Positions 1-11,794 of a stretch of DNA of 46,919 nt are shown here, piece by piece. Numbering within the stretch: position 1 is the stretch's first letter; every line of letters starts with the position of its first letter. A program made the position numbers and the translations under genes. Source of the stretch: Paramacrobiotus richtersi (Eukaryota > Tardigrada > Eutardigrada > Parachela > Macrobiotidae); NCBI GenBank assembly GCA_034698045.1, contig JAQGAU010000061.1, forward strand, positions 1-46,919, in the 5' to 3' direction. The notes beneath the pieces were generated by a model that saw only the letters and a list, made by a program, of their open reading frames with translations, made no database searches and had not been told where the DNA came from.

Positions 1-577
1 TAGTTTTTCGCCGCTTATACTTTGCAATTTTCTGGGAATTTTTGTTTACATCGCATGTTTTCGCGAAAAACATGTGTAGGTAGAAGATAGAACGCTTTAT
101 CAGCTGGAGAAACTCAAATTTTTTGAATTAACGCCAGGATTCTCCCCTTAAATATGAAAATATTAAAACAATACCTAAAAGAAGTAAATAATTCTCCAAG
201 CTGGCGCAAGTTCTGTTCGTGATCTTGTGAAGAAATGTGCACAGCCATGGACAAATATTTATTGTCTAGATTTTGGAAATTAAGTTAAATTGAATTAAGT
301 GACTTAGCTGTCTCTCAAGTTGAATAAATGGTTTCCGTCGCCCAGCGCCAGCTTTTTACCGGCTTATGGAGGGACGGTTATTAGTTTTTAAAGGTTAGGT
401 AAAAACTGGTTTGCTGTCAAAGTCTGCGAGAAAAGAAGGCCACGTAGCCTGACCACTGGTCAGTGTCTGTTGAGCGACATTTGTGACAGGGGCTGATTTT
501 GTCATTCTGAGGATACTGAGTACTGAAGTTGATTTTTGTTTGCTATCTTCAACGCCCGCAGCAGGACGCAGGCAGAA
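1..577. other. Intergenic sequence, no gene seen
   Basis: No open frame here shows a recognisable protein family. The stretch leads into the first gene, whose ATG is at 578, and probably holds its promoter and 5' UTR, but I cannot point to a convincing TATA box. Confidence 0.5.
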
Positions 578-1987
578 ATGATAATGTTACACTTGGCGGT
601 AATCCTTGCGCTTGTTGGCACTATTTACAGCACCGAAACAAGCAGCGACTCCTGCGCTGTTACAGCAACAAGTCTCGGCTGCGCAAAGTACCGGGTTCTT
701 CGTCTCGCAGTAAGCTGATATAATTAATCAAACTAAATAATAATAAATAAATAAATAAATTAAATTATAATAATTAATAATAATAATATTACTATTATTA
801 TTCTTAATTATTATTATTAATTATTATTATTAATTATTATCATTAATTATTCATTAATTATTATAATTTTATTTTTATTTATTATTTTTTAATTTATTAC
901 TATTTAATTTAATTTGTTTTAAGTTAATGTAAGCATGCTTTGGCTCCTTCGATTTCACACAAAAACGCCGAATGTAATTTTGGTCAGAAGACTCCACCTT
1001 CCTGAAAGTGAATCCCAATGGAAGTTTCACTGGTTTCACCTGGGACCTGCTGAACGCCTTGAAGACAACGGAGAATTTTGATTTCACACTGTCCATCCAA
1101 CCGGACGACGTGTACGGAGTTCAAGACGCCAGTGGCGTGTGGAATGGATTGGTTGGACAGCTGGTTCGCAATGTGAGTAAATTTCTCGTCTGTATATTTC
1201 TTCCCTCTGACTAGCGGCTCGCTTGTCCCAGGAAACCGACATTGTCATTGCCGATATCCTCATGACGTCACAACGGTTAATGGCAATCGATTTCACTATC
1301 CCGTTTATGCCTGATTTTCTGGTAATCGTCAGCCAGCCGAACGCATCGCTGACTGGCATCAAGTATGCCGTGCTAAGCAAATCGGCAGATACCACGTACC
1401 TCAAGGTAAGGCAAATTTATTGTTGTCCTGCTGCTTGGTAATATATCCCTGCACCGTATAGAAGCTGCAGTTACAGATCACATTTAAACAAGAGAGAAGT
1501 TTCATAGCGAACCTGACAGTCATATACCATGAAGGTGAAAGCAGATTGTACAGAGATATGTGTCGCATCAGTTAATGTTCACTGTAGGGTTCCCGAGAAC
1601 CGCGTGCACAAGCGATCTGGGTTAACGTGCAGGCCAACCTACCGACCTCGCTGGTCAAAGACGACGATGCGGGCTTAGCGCTGGTGCGACAAGGGGGCTG
1701 GGCGTACGTTGCCGGCGAATCGGCTGTTGTTACGGCCGTCCAGAACTCCCATGGCCAGCTGGTTATCAACCGACCGTTCCTGCACACCAGTTATCTCGCA
1801 CTGGGAGTGCAGCTCGGTCAGTACACGCTTGTGTTGGCAATGGGAATATTCTCGGTTAAGTAGAAGAATACTCGTAGGTTCTCCGCTGCAGAAGCCCTTC
1901 TCCATAGCCGTGATGAAGGCCGTGGAAAAGGGACAGATACAGCAACTGCTCACCAAGTGGGGTTTGGCACTTGATACGTCCAACTAG
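578..1987 (+). CDS. Secreted iGluR-like ligand-binding domain protein without a channel pore
   Basis: Five exons: 578-709, about 988-1172, 1232-1405, 1588-1816 and 1878-1987, giving about 275 residues. Exon 1 encodes a signal peptide (MIMLHLAVILALVG) and a short Cys-containing stretch. Exon 2 has the S1 lobe signature (GFTWDLLNAL, then GVWNGLVGQLVRN). Exon 3 continues with DIVIADI and DFTIPFM. Exons 4-5 look like the S2 lobe (GGWAYVAGES, then GSPLQKPFSIAV and LLTKWG). Only about ten residues separate the lobes, so the TM1-pore-TM2-TM3 block of ionotropic receptors is absent. The protein has the layout of a periplasmic-type binding protein and is probably secreted. The role is inferred: binding of an amino acid or another small ligand outside the cell. 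Introns 2-4 are GT-AG and in phase; intron 1 is not clean (see findings). It could also be a decayed receptor, but the rest of the frame is open. Confidence 0.7.
719..905 (+). repeat. AT-only microsatellite in intron 1
   Basis: About 190 nt are made almost wholly of TAA, TAAT, TTA and ATT repeats. The first half is rich in AATAAT and the second in TTATTA, so the two halves can pair as an imperfect hairpin. It lies inside the first intron of the ligand-binding-domain gene and makes that intron the longest of the gene. Confidence 0.85.
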
Positions 1988-4762
1988 TTGCCCTATTTGC
2001 TGCAAGGACCTGAAATCGCATCAGTGAGTAATGCATCCGCGTATAATCGACCGAAGCGAAGCGGAGGTCCTCTATACTCAAGACTGCTGGAAAGGATGGG
2101 GTTGCCAACCATTTTTTCGTTCGACGATAACTTGATCAGTTTTCATCCGATCTTTGCCAAATTTTAACAGAATGTGCATACCGGGGTGTAGACGAGCTGA
2201 TTAGTTTTTGACATGCATAACTTTCAAATTAACCGAGTTATTAACGAAATAAGAGCGGATATTTCATAACAAAAGACTCTTTTGTTTGCTGAATTGTGCA
2301 CAATGCGCGTTGCGCCATCAGCTATGCGCATCCTGATCATAGCAAGACTGAAGCAGACAAGCCTCTCTGGGCCCCTCTCCTTTAGATTTAAAGGATCACT
2401 GTAGTGACTGTACTTGAATATCTCTTCGGAAGTACCGGTACATCATACATGTTTCCAGCAAATGGCTAACACAGTTGTTCATGTGCACTGTGGCCATTGG
2501 AATTTTTTGAATATGGTCACCCGAAGCTGTGTTTTTGTCACCTTAACGTGATACTTCTACGTTGAAACACAAATAAAGTAAGCAAAAAATAAATGGAAAT
2601 TTGTTTGCTTGTCTGTATTTAAAAGAAATGTACATTCGGGTATATGTACATGCACATGATGGCGGGTTTTTGGTTCTACGCCGTCACGTCGTCGTCGCCG
2701 TGATATACAGTAGCGCTGATAAATAAAGGAACATTTATTGCAGAGCACCGAAATATTAGAATTCGTATCTGCGCATCCTTCCCACACCACTCCCACATCT
2801 TGTACCAACTTCATTCATGTAATTTATTTTGATGTTATTCACGCCTGGGTGCTTACACGAATGTAGGGCTGGTCAAAACGCAATAAAGGCTGTATTTTTA
2901 TTTATCGGACAGAGCACACTAGCTCATTAATATGTAGCTACTCATTAGACTAATGCCAGTAGTCTGTTATTGTCCGATCGCTTCGGTCTTTTATCGCAGC
3001 AAAGCGGAGTGCGATTACCTAGTCGTATTCATGTCCAAACTTGGTGGTTCTTTCAAGTTTTCGCAAGATTGCTTCCACCTGCTGACTGCTTAGATCGCGA
3101 TTGTTACGCTATTGTTTACTGCCGTTCGGTATAATCAAGATAATCACAATCATGGTTCTTAGCGTCATACTTTTATATATATGTAATGTGCGCCATCCTT
3201 CTTAACGGCGCGTTCTACTCCGCATAACTGCTTCCGCAACATTATAACAATGAGGCATCGTAATTGAATCGTCGCAGGGAAACGCCTCGCACCCGAGAGC
3301 ATCGTATCGCTGTGCTGCGTCACTGCGTGCATAGTAAGTCTCGATTTCCTACAATTTTCCAGACCAGTTCATGTTAAACTAACAAATGCCGGTATCTGTA
3401 TACTTATCTTATTTAAGTTTGCTGACGATATCTGTCAGAAGATATCGAAAGGGGAATGTAGATGCTGGATCGCTGAAATGCATCTGGTTTTGGAGTTTCC
3501 ATTGAAACCGATGATGTGGGCAGCTGAGCAAGAAGATGCTGCGGTAGGACACCATTGCATCTTATTAGCAAGGATTAGCAGTAGCTCGAGATTTTCGCTA
3601 TTTCTGCCACAGTTCCAGCACCCTGCACCGCTTGTTCAGGTAACACTGGCAGCGCCCGCAGCGGAGTGGTAGAAACAATGATAACATACACATCTGTGTA
3701 CTCGATGTGACAGAATTAGCAAAAAATCTCAAAGTATACCACTCATGACCTATGCGTGATCGCGGATCTGATCCAAACTCCGACCGGGCACGAAATAGTG
3801 CGCTCTTGATAGTGTCGGTGAATATGCGGCTCGGCTTATAACCCGTTTATAACTTTATATATACCGATACAGAAGAAACTGTAACACAGTACAACTTCTC
3901 TACATACAGGAGCAGGACGCCTACTAGTACACGCACTAGCAAGACGATAACTTTCACAGCATTGCTTATAAAAAGGAGCGCAACCCGATCTTCCTTGTAA
4001 ATTACAACGAAGATTACAAGTTGTAATGCAACGCCGACGCATTGGAGGCAAGTTTGAAGAGGCATAAATAGGGAATGGGGTTATCGGATCCAGTTTTTCC
4101 TTTCTAATACCGTTTGTGTTAAGATAGAACGTTGCTACAACCCCTGTCAAGTACGCCTAATGCTAAGAATATGTTTCACTCATAGCAAGAATCACTGCCT
4201 GATCGTGGTGCGCTGTACTGGATGTAGTACACAAATGCATCCAAAACAGGTTTCGCTTCCGTCTGCAGCTGGTATTGTATGCAGTAAGTCTTATCGGTCA
4301 TTGATAAAGACGCTTAAATTTCAGGTTATTTTCGCCCGGCTTGGTTCTACGAATTGTAATTCAGCCATTGCAGTATAGGAACCACACTGTTTAGATAACC
4401 GTTTGGAGGGATGGGATAGGTCAGGTGATTCATGTGCAATAAAGATACCGTACCAATATTTATGCTGCCCAAATGCATTATCTTATCGAGCACAGACAAA
4501 CGTGTTCGCAGTGTAATGAAACTCGGAAGACAAAAGCATGGATACAGACTAGAATTATTACCGGTAGCGCTACAGTATATGTGGATTTCAGCAGCAGTCT
4601 TATGTTTATTTTATGGTGTGTTCGAGTTGAGCGACAGAGGAAAGGTCACCCAACGAAATCAGGAAGTCTACCATTTTAGTTTTGAACTCAGTGATCAATG
4701 CACGTGTTGTTCCGTTTTTCAGCTTTTATTTTGTGTCAAACTAGCAGGTTTGCTGGCGTAAA
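1988..4762. other. Long intergenic region, no gene recognised
   Basis: Open frames of 60-110 codons occur on both strands, but none has a family motif, plausible exon chaining or a signal peptide. AATAAA words near 2570 could serve as a distal poly(A) signal for the upstream gene. A small gene or ncRNA cannot be ruled out by eye. Confidence 0.5.
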
Positions 4763-7700
4763 ATGTCAAACGTAAAGGAATTCCGGACAGAAGACAATCT
4801 ATGGGGATGGCAGAGCCAAACAGCAACTGTTGCAGAAAGAGCAAAACACGCCCTTTATACGGAAGCCTTTGCTGATATTACTTTTCAGTTTCCGTCCGAT
4901 GAGGGAAGTGTCACCAGCATCAAGGCGCATAAGTAAGTTGGCGCTTTCTTTTGTCAAACCTTTATTTTGTGATACACGGTAAATGACATGTATTTTGAAA
5001 TCGACTGCGCAGTGGCACGCTGTACCAGTACAGCTCCTTCGAATCAATATTACAACGAAGTTAGCACAACTGAACTTCAGACGGGAATAAATAGTTAGCG
5101 CATTCGTGTCCAATTGTTATGGATAATACTGTCGAAAGATTAATTCTTGGTGCGCGATAATTAGCTGAGCTTGCGATTATAGTATTTATATTAAAGCATA
5201 GGCTGATTTTTAATACTAAACATCGTTGGTGATTACGTTCATGAGGTACCATAACGCAGGGCCATCCGCTGCTACACACGCAATATATAGATACGGATTA
5301 TATAAATGGTTTCCCACTGCATAAACGTTAATCTTCCGTGGAAGAGCACGAGCGAAACAGTTTCTTCCACTTACAGGAGCATGCTAGCGATGGGCAGCGC
5401 TGTGTTCGAAACCATGTTCTACGGGAGTATCGCGGAAACCAGAGACACAATACCCATCAGCGACATCGACGTGGAAGTATTTCGTATCATGTTGAGGTAG
5501 GTGACATGCGTGACGAAACGTATCTCAGGATCGACACGTTCACATTTTTTTATTGTAGGTACATCTATCACGACCAGATCGGCCCGTTTGACATCAATAC
5601 GGCTTTCCCATCATTGTATACAGCTAAGAAGTACGGTATATCCATTCTGAAAAATGCCGCTTTTGACTACCTGAAAAAGAACATCACCGTGGAAAATTGT
5701 GTTTATTGGCTTATCCAGGTAAGATCAACGGCAACTTGAGCGAACTGATTTTCTTACCGCTTCCTAGGAAACCAAAGTACTATACAGATATCGCATATCT
5801 GGGCAGCAACAGCTGTCTTTGGACGATCTTGAATTACAATAATAACAGATTAAAAATAACTTCCCTAAACTCGGGAAACGGTAGTGCACCAAAGCTTTAG
5901 CAAGCAACATAATGTCGACATCATGTGCAATTATCTTCATAGGCCCAACAATACGCTGAGGAAGAGATGCAGCACCTTTGCATGGAGCTAATCGATTCGA
6001 AAGGGTCCCTAGTGTTGAAGTCGGAGACTTTTCTGCAAATTGGTTTGCCTCTTCTGAAGCTGATTCTATGCCGCGATACTCTGAATGTCACAGAAACTGA
6101 GGTGTATACCGCTGCGATCAGGTCTCTATGCAGCGTTATGGCGCCAGAAGGCTCACGACTGTCGTTGATAACAGCCTTCTGGTTGGCACTTTATCCTGTA
6201 CACCTAGCACAAGCTAGCCGGAAGAGCTTACGTGGCTGTGCTACATGAAACAATGCTTTTCAGATGGGCCGCTAATCAGTGCGTGGAAAACAGCTTAGAA
6301 GATTGTGGCACAAATTATCGCATCGTACTGGATGATGCGTTAGGAATGATCAGGTTTCCTGTGATGACCCTCGAAGAAACGGCTGCAGCCGCAGAAGTAA
6401 GCCTTTGAGACGTAATAACACCGTCGTTTTAAACATTATACGGAACAATTATAACTGTGGGCATTCTGGCAGGATTTTCGTGCAATTTTATTCGTTAATG
6501 ATTGGTAAGGAACTGTAGACACAATACTATTGCAGTCGGGCATGCTGTCAGCGGATCAATTAAGCGAGTTATTTCTCTGGTTTGGCAAGAGGAAACAGCC
6601 TTCCAAGTTTATTGCCAGACAGCGTCAAGTAGTGACGGATCCAACGAATGGACGGACAGCTTCACAAGTTACTGTTTGCCGCTTCCAAAAGCCGTACGAG
6701 TTCACAAATTACCCGCGCAGATTCGGTTTGAGTGGCCCTAACCCAGTCAATCTCTATCGAGACATTATAAAGTGAGTTGGCCTGTATACGCCAAAAAAAT
6801 TCGTAAAAAATCAGAAATTCTATATTTTTTCTATGTCTTTCTACTTCTACCTGATTCTTCCGAAGGTTCTCCGTCGTTTCCGCGGAACATGGTCCGGGCT
6901 TTAAGGTAAACGCAAACCTTGTATTTGTGCTAGACTTTTACTGTTTGTTGCTGGACTTCACAGTTATCTAACATTACCATTTTACCCACAGCTTGCGTCT
7001 GGTTCTACGATCGTATTTGTGTGTTACATTTCCGCGGGTTACTTTTCTAACAATATTGTATTCTAAGCCGGTAACTTTTCAAAGCGCGTAATGGTCTGTC
7101 AGCGCCATCGTGTTGTTTATGAACGGAATAAATAACATTTCGGTTCATACTTTAAACCACCACCAGTCCACCTAATGTTTTTGTAGACTCTCCATAAGGA
7201 TTACGTGATTAATCTGACTGGATTCGGCGTGATAGTCAAAGACCGACATTGTCGCGATGCATCCTATAACGTATCCGCCAAAATCCACACCATGGACGTT
7301 GAACGATTTGAGGAATCATGGGTTAATGATGCCAGGTCACAAGAGATGGAGATCGAAAAGTGTATGTTCAGCAAGCCGTTTCCCATTACCTTAAACACCG
7401 AGTATCAACTATGGGTGGAAATCACGGTAAGGAGAGCAGTTACAGTTTTGATCGAATCCTGGTTTATGTGCATCATTGCGTGTTCTTACTGTATACAATT
7501 TCTTTTATAGGGAATGAGTTCTGCGTTTATTTCTATGGAGAACATGTTCACCGATCAGCTTACTGTGCTGTCTGCTGGAAGTTGCGCGCTGAAGGTGCGC
7601 TTTAATAAGTTGAGGTTAAACCGGCGAGGTAGGTCGTCTTCTTTGGTTGTCGAAATCTGATGCATCAGCGCTTGTGTTTTAGAGCTGGGCTTTCTGGACG

Positions 7701-7831
7701 GGACAGGTGATGGCAGCTTCGGAAAATTGCCCGAGTTATACTTTGAAATTGCCAATGATACAAAAAGTAGCGTTTCTGTCTTTCAAGCCTTTCTGCTCTG
7801 TGCACATATTTATTCAACAACATTCATCTGA
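4763..7831 (+). CDS. BTB-BACK-PHR domain protein (BTBD1/2/3/6-like)
   Basis: Ten exons in consistent phase: 4763-4932, 5377-5496, 5559-5718, 5943-6121, 6264-6396, 6536-6771, 6866-6905, 7187-7426, 7511-7628 and 7683-7831, giving about 500 residues. The BTB/POZ fold begins with FADITFQF and IKAHK. Across the first splice it continues with KSMLAMGSAVFETMFYG, then the D-x-D/V core and MLRYIYHD. The BACK domain covers exons 4-5 (VYTAAIRWA). The PHR domain starts at VCRFQ and runs through INLTGFGVIV to LPELYFEI, close to the C-terminal sequence usual in BTBD1/2/3/6 proteins. In that family BTB dimerises and binds Cullin-3, while PHR recruits substrate, so a cytoplasmic ubiquitin-ligase adaptor is the likely role. 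The PHR core is quite diverged. The exact end of the last exon is the least certain part. Confidence 0.82.
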
Positions 7832-8312
7832 TATAGTTTATAAAGCTGAATGGACGCCACCCGGTTGGTAATGCTGATTTGAAAATGTACCCTGGACCGC
7901 CGTTGTCCAGGGACCTGCTGGATCACGGACAGTCTGACTGTACAGATCACATATTTTTCTCAAAGCAAATCTGTAGCGTCCCAGAAACCGAATTTTTTCA
8001 TTACAAATTGGCTGAAGTCTGGCTGATAAATTTACTGAGTGACGCTCTGAACAATTTAACATACGGACTACTACGTGTAATTCTAAAGAACCAGTTGTAT
8101 ACCCGTCAAGCAACAGATGTAATAAAAGCATCTCGAACCTGGGCTTCGCATTCTTCCGCATTCTTTCATGTTCTTCCGTTTCGGAAGAACATGATGAGAA
8201 TGATTACAGTCATAGTATAGAGCAGTAGCTTGCGGTTAGTCAAAGAAAGCCAAGGATGAGCCAAAATTCTGATAAGCCAGAATTCACGCGTCTATCGTGG
8301 CTGATCTTTGTA
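7832..8312. other. Convergent intergenic region
   Basis: This is the gap between the 3' ends of the plus-strand BTB gene and the minus-strand sugar transporter. Frames on either strand are short and lack motifs. It presumably holds both 3' UTRs. Confidence 0.5.
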
Positions 8313-9841
8313 TTATCGAGTTTGCCTTTGACTGCGCAATAAAGCTTGAATCTCCTCAATCGTCTTCCCTTTCGTTTCCGGCAGCTTGGCCACAATAAAC
8401 ACCGTCGCCAAGACCACCAACCCGGCAAAAATCAAGAACGTATAATGTCCCAGCAGCCGCACAATCACCGGAAACAACAGCGTTGTCACTATGGCTGCCG
8501 CCCAGGAAACCGCCGCCACCATACTCGCTGACGAATTATGTGCCTCCTGGGGAAACAGTTCTCCGGGTAGGATCCAAGGTACCGACGCTGATCCCGTCGC
8601 AAACGACGCAATAAACAGCGGCATGCACGCTACAATCCCGTATTTTGTCAACTCCACGCCTTGCTCCCTGGTGACCGCGAACACCACAAACAGCACCAGA
8701 GCGAAGATCATTCCCACATGGCTAATTAGGAGAAGAGTGCGGCGACCCAGGCGGTCGACTAAGACCATGGAAATAAGGAGCGCGACGAGGTAGACCAGCC
8801 AGACCCCCATTGTTGCATAGACGGCATCCATCTGTTTCAATCCCGTATCGTTCATGATCGACGTGGAATAGAACGTGACGCAGTAGAATCCACAGAACTA
8901 ATGAGCCAGCACTGGAATGGCGGCTAGCCAGCAGATTTTCCGGAGGAATGGGTCAACCAACAAACCCAAAAATGTAACGGTCCGGGTTCCTTTCAGATTC
9001 TCGGCCTCCGAGTGCATTTCCTCCAGTTCGTCCTTGACGGAACCGGACCCCCTGAACCACGTCAGTGCTACCTGGGCGTCGGCTTTCTGGCTTTTTTCGA
9101 TATAGAGCTGTCGTGGACTTTCCGGGCAGAATGGAAGAATCAGACAGGCGATAGCCACTGAGCTGATCACCGCGCTGACGAGATACGGCCAGCCGGTCTC
9201 GTGCCCCAGGATCTGTGGGAATCCGATAGCGGTGGTGACGATTAACCCGATGACGTACATCACCGAGGGGAGCGTCCCGGCCGCACCCCGGAGTCTCGCC
9301 GGTGTGATTTCTGAAGTGTAGATGGGTGTCACCACGGTGACCAATCCCGTGCCCAAACCGATAACCATCCGCCCAAGTAGGAACACCTCCCAGGAATGCG
9401 CCGGTGGGGCACAGGAACACAATACACACCCTGCCGCAAGTACCACCGCCCCGAACATCAGTGCCCTTTTGACCTCCAGACCGTGGATGAAGAGGTTCGT
9501 CAGAAGTGTCCCAATCAGCGCCCCAACGCAGAGCATCGAGGAAAACAGCGCCCATAGGGTGTAGAGCTCAGCGTTCGCTTTCAGTGACTTTTCCTCCGAC
9601 TGCGGAATGAGCCGGCATCAGGTGTAGTGCTCGGGGCGGTGGAGCGTGGTGTCATTGGTGTAGTTGCCGGCGAAGATGCCGTCCCAGCGGGTGGCACCCG
9701 CCGGGTGCACTTGACCGAGCGGATCCAGTTGAGGACAATGTTCTCCGGACCGTTGAGCGCCGAGACGCTGAGGCCGTGCGGGAACCACGTGCCGAAGGTG
9801 GCCAGGGCGAGTTTACCGGTTAGATGGCCGTGTCCGGACAT
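8313..9841 (-). pseudogene. GLUT/SLC2-type sugar transporter with an in-frame stop
   Basis: Two exons on the minus strand: 9841-9716 and 9599-8313, joined by a 116-nt GT-AG intron in phase 0. Reading straight through that intron meets a frameshift and a TGA, so splicing is the better model. Family marks of facilitative glucose transporters are all present: LNGPENIV after TM1, GLGTGLVTVVTPIYTSEI with RLRGAAGTL, PESPR after TM6, DRLGRRTLLL, the PWILPGELFPQ region in the C-terminal half and LPETKG near the end. The frame is interrupted once, by TAG at 8898-8900, where family members have the second Q of the QQ(L/F)SG motif. A CAG-to-TAG change would explain it. The product would be a 12-TM plasma-membrane hexose carrier, cut in the middle by the stop. 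Either the gene is recently inactivated or the base is wrong. The coding part is visibly more GC-rich than its neighbours. Confidence 0.72.
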
Positions 9842-11794
9842 GGTGCATGGGCTGGGTCACTGCCGAGATCTACATGATAGTTAGATGTACTGAAGATTTA
9901 CGTGTGTATGCCAAGCATCAGAAAGATATGGAATATTTTAACTGTTTCTCTAAAACCTCGGGAAGCGTGTGTATACACTGTCGCATAATACATAAGTAGC
10001 GCATAATTTCTTGGAATAGATAATCATAATAATAATAAATTCGTAATAAATTCGTCGATTAGTAATGGCCATTAGCGAATTAGTGCTGCTGGCCTGAAAT
10101 AAAACGCTTCGCCAGTTGTCGTAGAGTTACGTCGAATACGCCCGTATATTGACTGATTGGGAAATTATTGTATAACATCTGAGATTCAAAAGTTATTGTT
10201 AGTACCATTTGTATAAAAACGCTTTACATACATGTACGTATGTGTACAAGTTAATCATTTGTGCTTTCTCTCGCGAAAAGCTAAGTCACATATTTCAGAC
10301 AAAATGATGCGACAGCTTCGAAGAAATACACGAATACTCATCGTTTAATTCAATTTGTAACAGATGTATGTACATGCAGTCTGTATCTAATGCAAGCTGT
10401 AAGTATGTCAATGTACATAAATACAAATTACAAAATCGATATCGTAAACTCCCGATCGTACGCTAATGGTTAAAAGTCTATTAAATATTTGTTCAAGATG
10501 CGCAAATATGTGACGCATCTGATCTGGCGTGATACCGTCAGTTAATCATTTGTTACCATAAAAACCGAGGTAACGTTTTGCGGCCGTTCATGTTGATCAA
10601 TAACGCAGCAAGTTTACATGATTACGCGCTACCCTAGCGTGATAAGTAATTCGTGGGGCGCTTACCAGCGCTTAAATACTTAAGTAAACACTTCTCATAA
10701 CAACATCAAACAAGCTACTGAAAGCGATCTAACAGCACAAACACAATAATCACCGGCTTACCCGGAAAAAACCTGACAACTTCGCAAAAAAGCCACTCTT
10801 CTGCACAACAGCACGCAAACCTGATATGGACCAAGCAGAAAGGCGATCCGTTTCAAGGTCAGACTGTAAACGTTTCACTGGAAAGCGGAAACCATCCACG
10901 CTGTCTCAACTCCACAGGAATGCATTTCTCTGGAAATTAGCTGTCTGTCATAAAGAAAGGCTTGCTGACGCGCTCAGCAGATTGAGTAAATATCGATCTG
11001 CTGATCATTAGCATTAAACAAAAAAGGAACACAAAGTCGGATTTAGATGCAGACGGAAGTTACACGCCGATGGCCGACGAGACGCTGCGTCATAGAGTCG
11101 CCGCGCGCGCGGAGTGCATGCTGAAAGAGTTTGGCGGATGTAGACACATCAATCCACTAGTTTAGAAGCACTTGAGCGAGAGATGGGCATATTTTGGGTA
11201 ATGATCAGCGATCTGTTCGCGTGGATACAGCGCCAATAATCTCGCTCATAATTGCACTCACGATGCAAATTAAAAAAGGCGTGGCGTTATAACAAAGTTA
11301 CAACAGTACATCGAAGCTTGATACTTGAAACTTTGCGATAACTTCCGGTTGTGGTCAACCACAGTCTGGAAACAGCATCTCGGTGCACATTATGCTTAAA
11401 TGCGTAATTAAACGCCATTGTATAGTTGCGCACTTATTGTCACCGTGTGTTACATGTAGGACTGCAAAATAACTTGATAGGTAACGTTTTATCTGCCAGT
11501 TATAGAAAAAGCGCATGTACAGCCATAACAACATCTGTGGCCTGTGGTCGCCAGACTCGCCACGCATTACATGTTGATACACTAGCATAATAACGAACAA
11601 CCCAGTGATCAATCTGAACCCGCAGCTGCGTTCTTATTAACTACGCTAATTTATCAGTGGCATGGAAGACACGTAAGCTCATAGCTCTCTACTTTTCTAT
11701 AGTATCGCAAGGAAATTAACAATAATCAAGAAAACAAAGAAATCACGGCTAACGTGACTAATACAAGCTTGAAGCAAACTGGCCGAAACGCTAT
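9842..11794. other. Intergenic region upstream of the sugar transporter
   Basis: No open frame here has a recognisable motif; the longest are 60-85 codons and composition is AT-rich. It contains the upstream region of the transporter and the 3' flank of the small secreted protein gene. I see no RNA gene or transposon signature. Confidence 0.5.

Noticed and set aside
719..905. AT-rich stretch as a replication origin or matrix attachment region
   Set aside because: It is a simple microsatellite inside an intron; composition alone does not support such a role.
8880..8960. Second intron removing the TAG of the transporter
   Set aside because: CATTAG resembles an acceptor, but the alignment is continuous on both sides, so any intron would delete conserved TM7 residues.
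9600..9715. Frameshift plus TGA as two further lesions of the sugar transporter
   Set aside because: A GT-AG intron in phase 0 removes both and gives the normal GLUT spacing between the NGP motif and the LW of TM2.
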